Origin: Elusimicrobiota bacterium
Lineage (GTDB): Bacteria; Elusimicrobiota; Elusimicrobia; FEN-1173
DNA: 18,786 bases
Reading direction: 5' to 3'
Assembly (NCBI GenBank): GCA_016715645.1
Contig: JADJZR010000031.1
Span: forward strand, 1-18,786
The translations under genes and the position numbers were made by a program. Numbering within the stretch: position 1 is the first letter of the stretch; each line of letters opens with the position of its first letter. Below, in pieces: positions 1 to 6,033 of this stretch. The notes under the pieces are model-generated. The model searched no databases. It was given only the letters and a program-made list of their open reading frames with translations, and had not been told where the DNA came from.

Positions 1-417
1 GCCTTGAAAGGATTGGCCGAGTTTGTCCCACTCCCCCAGGCAGACGATGACGACGTGGTGGCCATGGCCTCCGCCGATGTAGGCGAGATCGCCGCCGCCA
101 TGGGTAAGCGCCAGGAAGTCAAGGCCGACTATGACCTGACGGACCTGGCGCCGAAGAAAATCTGCAAGTGTCTCAAGATCAACAGTCTCCCGCCCCTGCC
201 AGAGGGTTACGTGTACGGCGGCATCAAGGTGTGGATCGAAGCCAAGCACGACGTGGGTCACATGACCATTACGACCCATGACGAGGGCGGTGGTCCCTTT
301 TGCTCACTGAAGGCAACAGGCCATCTGAGCTTCGACACCGGGGATATGGTGGCGATTGGTAAGGTGGCGGATGCGCTGATTCGTTTACACCAGTCGATGG
401 GAGACAACCATGAATGA
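1..417 (+). CDS. Unrecognised phage protein, 5' end at window edge
   Basis: The reading frame is open from the first base, so the true start may lie upstream. A TTG at 4 is the only early candidate and has no visible ribosome binding site inside the window. The product (about 138 residues seen) is acidic near its N-terminus (a DDDD run around residue 14), has a Cys pair (KICKC) near residue 55, and ends in a soluble region with several Gly and His residues. I do not recognise the family. The stop TGA at 415-417 overlaps the ATG of the YqaJ gene at 410, so the two are probably translated together, and a role in the recombination module is a guess from position only. Confidence 0.55.
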   Translation, partial: ALKGLAEFVPLPQADDDDVVAMASADVGEIAAAMGKRQEVKADYDLTDLAPKKICKCLKINSLPPLPEGYVYGGIKVWIEAKHDVGHMTITTHDEGGGPFCSLKATGHLSFDTGDMVAIGKVADALIRLHQSMGDNHE

Positions 418-1024
418 CATGGCGCTTTCGCCAGGGCGCCTATCCGGACTTGGCGGTTCCGATATCGGCGCCATCCTCGGGCTCAATCCCTGGCGGACGC
501 CATATCAGGTCTATCTCGAAAAGGTGGGCGAGGCTGCTCCCTTTGAGGGCAACATGCAGACGAGATTCGGCCTGTATGCCGAGGAGTTTGTCGCCCGCGA
601 GTATTGCGAGCAGACGGGCCGCCAGGTGCAGCGTTTCAACAGCATGCTGCGCCACCCCACGGCGCCACTGATCGGCCACGTTGACCGCCTGGTGGTGCCA
701 GATGGTGCCAAGCGCGCCAGCTATCGCCAGGAGATCAGGACCGACTTGGGCCTGGAAGCCAAGACGGCGAGTGCCTTCGCCACTGGGCGCGGCAGTGATT
801 GGGGCGATTCGGGCACTGACCAGGTGCCCGAGGCTTATCTCACCCAGACGGCCTGCTACATGGCCCTGACCGGGTGCCCCAAGTGGGACATCGCTGTCTT
901 ATTTGGCAATCAAGAGTTTAGGGTCTACCACCTTAAGCGCGACCTGGAACTGGAGGCCATGATCTTGGACGAGGCCAGTCGCTTCTGGACCGATCACGTT
1001 CTGGCGCGTAACCGCCCGCTTTAG
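410..1024 (+). CDS. YqaJ-like phage exonuclease (lambda-exo superfamily), C-terminally truncated by frameshift
   Basis: YqaJ-type recombinases belong to the PD-(D/E)XK nucleases and act like lambda exonuclease, resecting double-stranded DNA ends so that a partner protein can anneal the single strands. Visible motifs are GGSDIGAILGLNPW (residues 15-28), GLYAEEFVAREY with candidate acidic Glu (54-65), GHVDRLVV with Asp92, and LGLEAKTAS with Glu116 and Lys118 (the E-x-K catalytic pair), then VPEAYLTQ (139-146). The catalytic core is therefore complete in 204 residues, but family members usually run past 300. The missing C-terminal part is visible in another frame immediately downstream (next entry). 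The start at 410 overlaps the stop of the previous gene. The family is confident; whether the truncated form is active is not known. Confidence 0.85.
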   Translation: MNDMALSPGRLSGLGGSDIGAILGLNPWRTPYQVYLEKVGEAAPFEGNMQTRFGLYAEEFVAREYCEQTGRQVQRFNSMLRHPTAPLIGHVDRLVVPDGAKRASYRQEIRTDLGLEAKTASAFATGRGSDWGDSGTDQVPEAYLTQTACYMALTGCPKWDIAVLFGNQEFRVYHLKRDLELEAMILDEASRFWTDHVLARNRPL

Positions 1025-1403
1025 CAGCGAGGCGAGGCCGCCAGCGGTGGCAGCGCCATAGCGAGGCCGCATCCTGGAGGCGGATATGGAAACCGCCGGC
1101 GCTGCTTTGCCAGCTTTCGGACTGTAAGCGGCGCGGCAAGGAGGTTGCTGATGAGGAACAGTCCATCAAAGACCGCCTGATCCCGCTGATTGCCGATGCC
1201 GATACCGTGCGCCACGGCGAGATGAGCCTGGCCACTTACAGGGCGAATAAAGACAGCCAGCATACCGATTGGCAAAAAGTGGCCAACTTCCTGCGGCCTA
1301 TGATTGATGACGGTGCCTTTGCCAACATCGTCGCCAAATGCGCGCCGCTAAGCCAGTTTGGAGTGCTTCGGATGGCCAAAGACATGAAAGAGACTGTCAT
1401 GAG
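1025..1403 (+). pseudogene. Displaced C-terminal part of the YqaJ gene
   Basis: After the TAG at 1022, the reading continues as FSSEA in one alternative frame (from 1018-1020) and then shifts again to a frame open from about 1036. There it encodes QRWQRHSEAASW, KRRGKEVADEEQSIKDRL, LIPLIADADTVRHGEMS and LATYRANKDSQHTDWQK. This pattern of a charged helix, an 'IAdAD...G...aTYRANK' hairpin and a 'DWQK' helix is what I know from the C-terminus of YqaJ-family proteins. At least two single-base shifts therefore separate it from the nuclease core. The natural stop was probably the TGA at 1401-1403, overlapping the ATG of the next gene at 1399. The GTG at 1207 gives an 84-codon ORF in this frame, which I regard as a remnant rather than an independent gene. 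Confidence 0.65.
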
Positions 1404-2240
1404 CAATATCAGCCCTTTTCCGCCCAGCCTGGCGCGCGTCAAGCCGACCATGGCGCCTTAGCCGCCAGTGACCAGCAACGATCCATCGCTGAAGTGCAAG
1501 CAGCGATGATGAGCGCTCGTGCGAATCCCCGTGACCAGCGGCGGGCCATGGACAACATCCTCAGCGCCCTACTGCCCGGGCCAGCCTGGCGGAATCGGCG
1601 GCTCTCTCTTCTTTCCGCGGCGGGACCGACATCACCGGACCCAGCATCAGGCTGGCCGAGGCCATGGCGCAGCAGTGGGGAAATATGAATTTTGGTATTC
1701 GTGAGATCAGTCAGGCAAACGGCGAATCGACCGTCCAGGCCTATGCCTGGGATGTGGAGTCGAATACGCGGCGCGAGGTGGTGTTCCAGGTCCCGCATCT
1801 GCGTTTCACAGGTCAGGGCACAAGAAGCTGGAAGGCCATGGGACATCTATGAACTGGTCGCTAACCAGGGAGCTAGGCGCCTGCAGGCCTGCATCCTGGC
1901 AGTCATCCTGGCGACGTGACCGAGGCAGCTACCAAGCAATGCGAAGTGACGCTCAGCGCCAGCGCCGCGCTGCGTGGAAGCTATCAAAAAGATGGCCGAT
2001 GTTTTTGGGGGGCTTGGTGTAACCAAGGCGCAACTGGAAGCGCGCATTCAACGACGCCTGGAGTCGATTCAGCCAGCGCAAGTGGTGCAACTCAAGAAAA
2101 TCTTTGCCAGTCTCAGAGATGGCATGTCAGGGGTGGCCGATTGGTTCCCCGTTATTGCCAGCCAGGAGGAGCAAGACGCGACGACACGCACCAGCGATCA
2201 AGGCAAAGCTGAAAGCCAAGCAACCAGAACCACCGCCTGA
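1399..2240 (+). pseudogene. Conserved phage recombination-module protein, broken by five apparent frameshifts
   Basis: Reading across frames reconstructs one protein of about 280 residues. It starts MSNISPFPPSLARVKP (frame of 1399). It then continues as LAASDQQRSIAEVQAAM and NPRDQRRAMDNILSA (shift near 1455), ASLAESA and RGGTDITGPSIRLAEAMAQ (shift near 1570), then DIYELVANQGARRLQACIL (shift near 1825). It ends with TEAATKQCEVTLSAS (shift near 1905) and KKMADVFGGLGVTKAQLEAR to RDGMSGVADWFPV (shift near 1970), stopping at 2238-2240. I recall this order of motifs from a conserved, usually unnamed phage protein encoded next to YqaJ nucleases. By position it is a candidate single-strand annealing partner, which is an inference. 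None of the individual ORFs would give a whole protein, so it is either a pseudogene or badly read sequence. Confidence 0.65.
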
Positions 2241-2295
2241 ATCAAGCCCGTTATGGATTTAGCAACGGTATTGAAGATGGTGGCGAAGCCTTTCC

Positions 2296-2502
2296 ATGAT
2301 GACTCAAGGCACTCAGTGGAGGCAGCGAAGCTCGCTCGCCATCGCCGATCAGAAGATCGCCAGCGATGCCTACAAGGCCCGCGTGGCGGAGATCAAGGCG
2401 CAGCAGGAAGCCGAGGCCGCGGCGATGGCCGAACCGGGTCCCGAGACGCAGACGGTGGCGGAATGGCAGCAGGAGTTTATGGGAGGTGCGTCACATGAGT
2501 AA
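2296..2502 (+). CDS. Small charged protein upstream of ssb, unrecognised
   Basis: A 68-codon frame ends at TAA 2500-2502, overlapping the ATG of the SSB gene at 2495. Its second half (residues about 15-60) is a strongly charged, Ala/Glu/Lys-rich helix (KIASDAYKARVAEIKAQQEA) followed by a Trp-containing tail (TVAEWQQEFMGG), consistent with a short coiled-coil protein. The start is uncertain. ATG 2296 has no good ribosome binding site, and the alternative ATG at 2253 leads into a different frame that reads MDLATVLKMVAKPF before becoming Arg-rich and unconvincing. A frameshift around 2330 could join them. No family recognised. The overlap with ssb suggests translational coupling. Confidence 0.4.
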   Translation: MMTQGTQWRQRSSLAIADQKIASDAYKARVAEIKAQQEAEAAAMAEPGPETQTVAEWQQEFMGGASHE

Positions 2503-2911
2503 TTTCGCCAGCGTGACCATCGTCGGGCACCTCGGCCGTGATGTTGACACCAAGTCCCTACCGGATGGCACCACCGTCGCCAACTTCAGTATCGCCACCA
2601 GCCGCAAGCGGGGCGGTAACGAGGTGACAACCTGGTGGCGTGCGGCACTCTTCGGCAAGCGCGCCGACGTGCTGGCCCAGTACGCGAGGAAAGGGGACCC
2701 CCTGCTGATTACCGGCGAGCCCTTCATGCGCACCTATACCGACAAGGACGGTGGCGAGCGCCAGTCGCTTGAGGTTGCTGTCTCGGATTTCGCGTTTCTC
2801 AAGGGCCGGAATGACGACAGCGGGGGTGGCTATTCCGCTCCTGCCCAGAGCAAGCCGAAGGTTGATTTCCAGGCACCAGTGGATGACTTTAATGACGACG
2901 TGCCTTTTTAG
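2495..2911 (+). CDS. ssb: Single-stranded DNA-binding protein
   Basis: SSB coats single-stranded DNA during replication and recombination and recruits partners through its acidic tip. The 138-residue product has an OB-fold opening typical of bacterial and phage SSBs (VTIVGHLGRDVDTK, residues 7-20), the VANFSIATSRKR strand, a WWRAALFGKRADVLAQY segment and the LEVAVSDFAFL strand. It has a disordered Gly/Ser/Pro linker and an acidic C-terminal tip ending DDFNDDVPF. The ATG is preceded by GGGAGGTG at 2481-2488 and overlaps the end of the preceding ORF. The gene is intact, unlike its upstream neighbours. In this module it would work with the YqaJ nuclease and the broken partner protein. Phage rather than host SSB is inferred from context. 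Confidence 0.93.
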   Translation: MSNFASVTIVGHLGRDVDTKSLPDGTTVANFSIATSRKRGGNEVTTWWRAALFGKRADVLAQYARKGDPLLITGEPFMRTYTDKDGGERQSLEVAVSDFAFLKGRNDDSGGGYSAPAQSKPKVDFQAPVDDFNDDVPF

Positions 2912-2918
2912 GAAAGTC

Positions 2919-3377
2919 ATGAAAAAACAATGCTTTAAGTGCGGCGAGTGCAAGCCTGTGGATGACTTCTATAAGCACCCCAGGATGGCGGACGGGCGAC
3001 TTGGTAAGTGCAAAGAGTGCACAAAAACGGACGTAATCCAAAACCGACTGGTGAAGGTTGAGTATTACCGGGCATATGACAGTGACCGATTTCATAATAA
3101 CGATGAATATCGTTCGCGAAATTTTGCCAATGCGAAGGCTTGGATAAAAGCTAATCCTGAAAAGCGCAAATGCCATAATTTGCTCGATCATGCCGTCCGT
3201 TCTGGCGTTGTCCTAAAGCCAACCGCTTGCTCATCCTGCGGAATCACTGGCGTCAAGATCCATGGCCATCATCCCGATTACTCGCAGCCGTTGGCGGTTA
3301 TCTGGCTCTGTGCACCATGCCATTCCAGACAGCATCGCCTTGAGCGCGAAGAATTGCGACAGCAAGCCACGAGGTGA
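2919..3377 (+). CDS. HNH-type endonuclease with N-terminal zinc ribbon
   Basis: The 152-residue product has two Cys clusters. The first is an N-terminal zinc ribbon (C5, C8, C11, then C31-x-x-C34 in GKCKECTK). The second is a C-terminal HNH-like centre, CSSCG (104-108), HGHHPDYSQPLAVIWL (115-130) and CAPCH (131-135), where the paired His and the CxxC pairs match the zinc-bound HNH fold of phage-borne endonucleases. The ATG at 2919 has GGAAAG just upstream at 2911-2916, 7 bases after the ssb stop. The middle of the gene (about 2980-3200) is visibly richer in A and T than its neighbours, which suggests separate acquisition as a mobile or accessory gene. It could be a homing-type nuclease or a nicking helper; there is no direct evidence which. 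Confidence 0.75.
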   Translation: MKKQCFKCGECKPVDDFYKHPRMADGRLGKCKECTKTDVIQNRLVKVEYYRAYDSDRFHNNDEYRSRNFANAKAWIKANPEKRKCHNLLDHAVRSGVVLKPTACSSCGITGVKIHGHHPDYSQPLAVIWLCAPCHSRQHRLEREELRQQATR

Positions 3378-3393
3378 GCGGGCTGCGTAAGCA

Positions 3394-3534
3394 GATGAGC
3401 TCAGCGACCAGCCGGTAGTGGTCGATAAGCGCCGGCAGCCAGGGTGGCCTTTCACGCTTCTCGCGATTCCAGCCTGGCGCTATTCGCGAGGCCGGATCGA
3501 GCGGGCCATTGCATGGGATAACTCGATGCGTTAG
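3394..3534 (+). pseudogene. Possible degraded short ORF between HNH gene and the Cys-rich ORFs
   Basis: From ATG 3394 one frame reads MSSATSR and stops. With a single-base shift it continues as PVVVDKRRQPGWPFTLLAIP and WRYSRGRIERAIAWDNSMR to a TAG at 3532-3534. The second part looks protein-like in composition, but I recognise nothing and a fully intact reading is lacking. The antisense strand is also open here. Low confidence. The stretch 3535-3624 shows nothing further apart from the ribosome binding site of the next ORF. Confidence 0.2.
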
Positions 3535-3624
3535 CGGGATGGTGGCTAAACCGCCCGCAGCCCCAGCGACACTCCGGTCCTGGTCGTCGTGATGGGGCAT
3601 CTTTTCAATTCAGAGGATGCAGCA

Positions 3625-3812
3625 ATGGCAGCGGACAAGATGGCGTATGAAGCGGCCCAACAGTTTTGCATTTTGAGCGAAGAAGACGGGCTATTCAAAA
3701 CGTCGTGCGGACAGTCATTTGATACCGAGCCAATCCTGCGCGGTATGCCCGCCGACTATGTGCCGCGCTGTCCCTATTGTGACCGCGCCATCTATCAGAG
3801 GATTTGCAATGA
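3625..3812 (+). pseudogene. Small Cys-rich (zinc-finger-like) phage protein, frameshifted near its end
   Basis: ATG 3625 follows AGAGGA at 3612-3617 with good spacing. The product starts MAADKMAYEAAQQFCILS, then has TSCGQSFD and VPRCPYCDRAIYQR, giving a possible zinc site from a single Cys and a C-x-x-C knuckle (plus the earlier Cys). In the reading frame as given it does not stop at the expected place. With one base shifted near 3800 it would end DLQ and stop at TGA 3810-3812, overlapping the ATG of the next small gene at 3809, which is the same coupling seen elsewhere in this module. A longer start at 3589 is in frame but lacks a binding site. Function unknown. Confidence 0.4.
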
Positions 3813-3980
3813 CCGCCCAATCCTGCCGGACCTGCGAATATTTCGACCAAAGAGAACCGCCGGCCCTATGAGGACGGATTTTGTACCTAGTGCGACCGTA
3901 ATCCATCCCTGCCTGTCTCGCCGATGGGAATGGCTGACCGATGCCGACGGGGATGTGACTGCTGCTGGTACTACTCCTAA
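3809..3980 (+). pseudogene. Small Cys-rich phage protein, broken by frameshifts
   Basis: ATG 3809 opens MTAQSCRTCEYFDQREPPA and then hits a TGA at 3869. In the adjacent frame the sequence goes on as YEDGFCT, a TAG, then CDRNPSLPVSPMG, and after a further shift reaches CDCCWYYS and a TAA at 3978-3980. The order C-x-x-C-x-x-F-D, C, C-D-R-N-P, C-x-C-C-W-x-x-x resembles small phage proteins of about 55 residues with paired Cys motifs that probably bind a metal. At least two indels and one nonsense change would be needed to restore it. I know of no assigned function. Confidence 0.4.
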
Positions 3981-4037
3981 GGGCTGCTTCGATGATTTCG
4001 CCGCCGCCCGTACGCCCGCCACTCAGGAGCAATCCCA

Positions 4038-4633
4038 ATGGCCTAGCAGCCGAATTTATCGCCGCCCAAAATCGCGCGGCTGTCTCGGCTGGCCATCGTC
4101 GCGAGAAAATCGACGGCACCAATCTTCAGGTATTGATTACCGCAGACGGCGACATCTTCGCCGGCAGTCGCTCCCGCTGGATCACCCCCGAAGACGACAA
4201 CTACGGCTTTGCCCGCTGGGTGGCAGGCAACAAGGACACCCTGCTGAAGCTGGGTCCGGGTCGGCACATGGGAGAATGGTGGGGAAATGGGATCAACAGA
4301 AACTACGGGCTCAAGGAAAAGCGCTTCAGCCTATTCAATACCGTGCGGTGGTGCAATTACGGGGACGCCCCCCAGCGCATCCCCATGGCCGACCCGCGCA
4401 TCGAGAAGTGGCAGGAGGTCTTGCCGGACGGGCTGCGGCTGGTGCCCAAGCTGCGGTGGTCGGAGTTCTCGACCCGCGTGTGTCACGAAGCCCTCGACAA
4501 CCTGCGCGAGTACGGCAGCCTGGCCGCCCCTGGCTTTATGCGTCCCGAGGGCATCGTCGTCTTTCACGTCGCGGCCAATACCGCATTCAAACAGACGTTG
4601 GAAAAAGACGGCGAGCCGAAGAGTCGAGCATGA
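4038..4633 (+). CDS. RNA ligase family protein (nucleotidyltransferase superfamily), N-terminus frameshifted
   Basis: Polynucleotide ligases of this superfamily adenylylate a lysine and seal RNA or nicked duplexes. Motif I is EKIDGTN (Lys codon 4106-4108), followed by FAGSRSRWITPEDDNYGFARW, a GPGRHMGEWWGNGINR motif-III-like block, EKRFSLFNTVRW, motif IV in MRPEGIVVFHV and motif V in AFKQTLEKDGEPK. All core ligase motifs lie in one open frame. The start ATG 4038 has AGGAG at 4025-4029, but its frame closes after two codons. The expected N-terminal helix PPKIARLSRLAIVA is in that other frame until about 4103. So two or three indels disturb the first 25 codons. An alternative ATG at 3992 gives an open but unlikely N-terminus. 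The stop at 4631-4633 overlaps the ATG of a 10-codon ORF. Confidence 0.75.
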
Positions 4634-4662
4634 AGCACTGGATTAAGGAGGATGCCGCGTGA
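4630..4662 (+). CDS. Ten-codon bridging ORF between ligase and HTH genes
   Basis: ATG 4630 overlaps the ligase stop (ATGA), reads MKHWIKEDAA and stops at TGA 4660-4662, which overlaps the GTG start of the next gene (GTGA). The ORF contains the AAGGAGG binding site for that next gene. It may be a coupling leader that keeps ribosomes on the message through the binding site, or an accident of dense packing. No function is claimed for the peptide. Confidence 0.3.
   Translation: MKHWIKEDAA
4645..4651 (+). promoter_or_regulatory. Ribosome binding site AAGGAGG for the HTH gene
   Basis: A near-perfect Shine-Dalgarno sequence lies seven bases before GTG 4659 and decides the GTG start rather than any downstream ATG. 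Confidence 0.75.
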
Positions 4663-4847
4663 AAAGGCTCTACCAGCGCCCCGATGCCGCCGAGTACCTG
4701 GGGATGTCCGTGCGGAGCTTCGACGTGCAGGCCGCCCCCTACCTGCCCTATGTGCTGGTCGGCAGGACCGGGAAAAGATACGATGCGCATCAGGCCAGCA
4801 CCGCCGCCGCCCGCCCCTCGGCCAGCAGCCCCAGCGACTCCAGATAA
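4659..4847 (+). CDS. AlpA/excisionase-like helix-turn-helix protein, probably C-terminally truncated
   Basis: The first 43 residues (RLYQRPDAAEYLGMSVRSFD, then APYLPYVLVGRTGKRYDA) match the small winged-helix DNA-binding domain used by MerR-like excisionases and AlpA-type prophage regulators. It has a helix-turn-helix from about residue 8 to 25, a basic wing and the 'KRYDA' strand. In such proteins this is followed by a short helix with a Trp (usually a D-x-D-x-W pattern). Here the reading instead turns into HQASTAAARPSASSPSDSR, exactly where the opposite-strand tail gene begins (4790). The tail therefore looks like antisense read-through of the tail gene, suggesting a truncation at about 4785-4790. 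The GTG start is set by AAGGAGG. A role in excision or in regulating the module is inferred from the family. Confidence 0.6.
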   Translation: MKRLYQRPDAAEYLGMSVRSFDVQAAPYLPYVLVGRTGKRYDAHQASTAAARPSASSPSDSR

Positions 4848-5173
4848 TTCACCCCAGCCACCGTGTCCGCATCATCCAGCCGCACATCCTGGGCCAGCCC
4901 CAGCAGGTGCAGGAAGTCCTGGACCACCGGGTCGCTACTGGCACGGCACGCGATGCGCTCCTCGGCCGTAAAGCGGCGCAGGAAGGCCAGTTGCGTCAAG
5001 GGGGCGGGACGGGCATCGCCCGGCGCCCAGCCGCTTCCGGTCCAGCGCATACCCACCACTTCGGGGGTGTAGTTATCCAGGGCCATGCCGCCTTCCGGCA
5101 GCACCACCAATTCCGTCGTGGCGACTACGGCGGTGGCGATCAAATCATCATTCAGAAGGACGTAATAAAACAT
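4790..5173 (-). CDS. Phage distal tail/tail-fibre-associated protein
   Basis: This 127-residue product starts MFYYVLLNDDLIATAV and has the Trp-rich middle MRWTGSGWAPGD. Its C-terminal helical region is TQLAFLRRFTAEERIA, a run through DFLHLLGLAQDVRLDD, then TVAGVNYLESLGLLAEGRA. The 'LAFLrRFT..E' and 'D..dT..GV..LE..GLLA.GRA' pattern is one I know from small proteins at the end of proteobacterial phage tail operons. ATG 5173 is preceded by GAGG at a good distance. A TTG four codons upstream is less likely. It is the last gene of the tail transcript and runs convergently into the plus-strand HTH gene. Precise role (baseplate or fibre attachment) unknown. Confidence 0.65.
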   Translation of the reverse strand: MFYYVLLNDDLIATAVVATTELVVLPEGGMALDNYTPEVVGMRWTGSGWAPGDARPAPLTQLAFLRRFTAEERIACRASSDPVVQDFLHLLGLAQDVRLDDADTVAGVNYLESLGLLAEGRAAAVLA

Positions 5174-5181
5174 GGTTGGCC

Positions 5182-5613
5182 TCAATAAAATTCGACGACT
5201 TCAAAGGATACATAGCAGCTTTGCCCAACGGACCCTGTCCGGTCGGCACGCACGGAGAGCCCATCGAGCGTGAGGCTCAGTCGAATACGACTGTTCTCGT
5301 CGATATCCCAGGGGCCAGAATAGCTGGAAACAATAAGGGTTTTGGCCGGGACCACCTGGGTAATCAGCACCCAGGCCTGGGTGCCAACGGTTATCTGGAT
5401 CGTGCCGCGCTGCACACTTTTGATGACGGACGGAGCTGACGTGAGGGTGCGGGTGGCGCTCGCCCAGACGCCCGAGGCGGCCTGGGCTTGTGTCAGGCTT
5501 GATCGCGAGCTGATGGTTGCGTCGAGGTTGTCCAGTTTGGTGGCGCGCGTATCCGTCAGGCGCGTCATGAGCGTGGTGAGTTTGCCGGGAAGCGCAAGCA
5601 GGGCAGGCAGCAT
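5182..5613 (-). CDS. Distal tail protein, unrecognised family
   Basis: The 143-residue product has an N-terminal amphipathic helical part (LPALLALPGKLTTLMTRLTD, then a TKLDNLDATISSRSS stretch typical of coiled or trimeric stalks) and a beta-rich C-terminal half (TIQITVGTQAWVLITQVVPA, SRIRLSLTLDGLSVRA, CYVSFEVVEFY). The arrangement of stalk followed by beta domain fits a structural tail-tip or fibre-base protein. ATG 5613 has GGAGAT just upstream. It lies 8 bases from the next tail gene and 22 from the previous one, in one operon. No exact family assignment. Confidence 0.6.
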   Translation of the reverse strand: MLPALLALPGKLTTLMTRLTDTRATKLDNLDATISSRSSLTQAQAASGVWASATRTLTSAPSVIKSVQRGTIQITVGTQAWVLITQVVPAKTLIVSSYSGPWDIDENSRIRLSLTLDGLSVRADRTGSVGQSCYVSFEVVEFY

Positions 5614-5635
5614 GGATGATCTCCAGGAAGGGCGG

Positions 5636-6031
5636 TTATGACCAGACAGCAGACAGGAAATTGCCGTTGGCGTCGTAGGAAATATTCAAATAGCCGTTGG
5701 TCGAGCCACCCTTTACAACATCATAAGTGCTGCCACTGTTGGCGCTATAGCTGACCACGACGCGGGTGACGTTGCTGCTTGTCCAGGTCAGGGCGCATTG
5801 CAGGCGTTCCGTGCCTTTGCTGAAGAGCAACTGTGGCGGCTGGTCCGGGGTCGTGGGCGGCCGGGTGCCGTTGCTGTCCTCGGCATAACAGCTCCAGCCA
5901 GGCAAATAACCACTGCCGGCGACAATGGCGTCCCGCAGGGCAAGTTGATTGGCGCGGTCAGAAGTAAATGCCTGCCCCGGCGTTTGGGTGGTGGGGTCTG
6001 GGGTAGTGGTGACGTAATCGGTATAAGCCAT
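5636..6031 (-). CDS. Distal tail protein, unrecognised family
   Basis: The 131-residue product starts MAYTDYVTTTPDPTTQTPGQ and continues AFTSDRANQLALRDAIVAGS, an N-terminal segment of the kind I know from phage tail-fibre or tail-appendage proteins. A beta-rich domain follows (LQCALTWTSSNVTRVVVSYS, then GSTNGYLNISYDANGNFLSA). No transmembrane or signal segment. ATG 6031 has GGAG upstream and the gene starts 3 bases after the stop of the tail-tip protein. It is probably part of the tail-tip apparatus and may bind carbohydrate or form a fibre collar; this is inferred from position. Confidence 0.6.
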   Translation of the reverse strand: MAYTDYVTTTPDPTTQTPGQAFTSDRANQLALRDAIVAGSGYLPGWSCYAEDSNGTRPPTTPDQPPQLLFSKGTERLQCALTWTSSNVTRVVVSYSANSGSTYDVVKGGSTNGYLNISYDANGNFLSAVWS

Positions 6032-6033
6032 GG

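Noticed and set aside
3298..3600. 100-codon minus-strand frame across the HNH end and the following gap
   Set aside because: It overlaps the HNH coding region on the opposite strand, has no domain and would break the order of the plus-strand module; the gap is only weakly assigned.
3869..3900. Stop-codon reassignment (TGA or TAG read through) as an explanation for the broken plus-strand genes
   Set aside because: Sense continues in different frames after the breaks, not in the same frame beyond the stop, and intact genes here use TGA, TAG and TAA as normal stops.
4785..4850. Bidirectional terminator between the convergent modules
   Set aside because: The two coding regions overlap and I see no GC-rich hairpin with a U-run on either strand.
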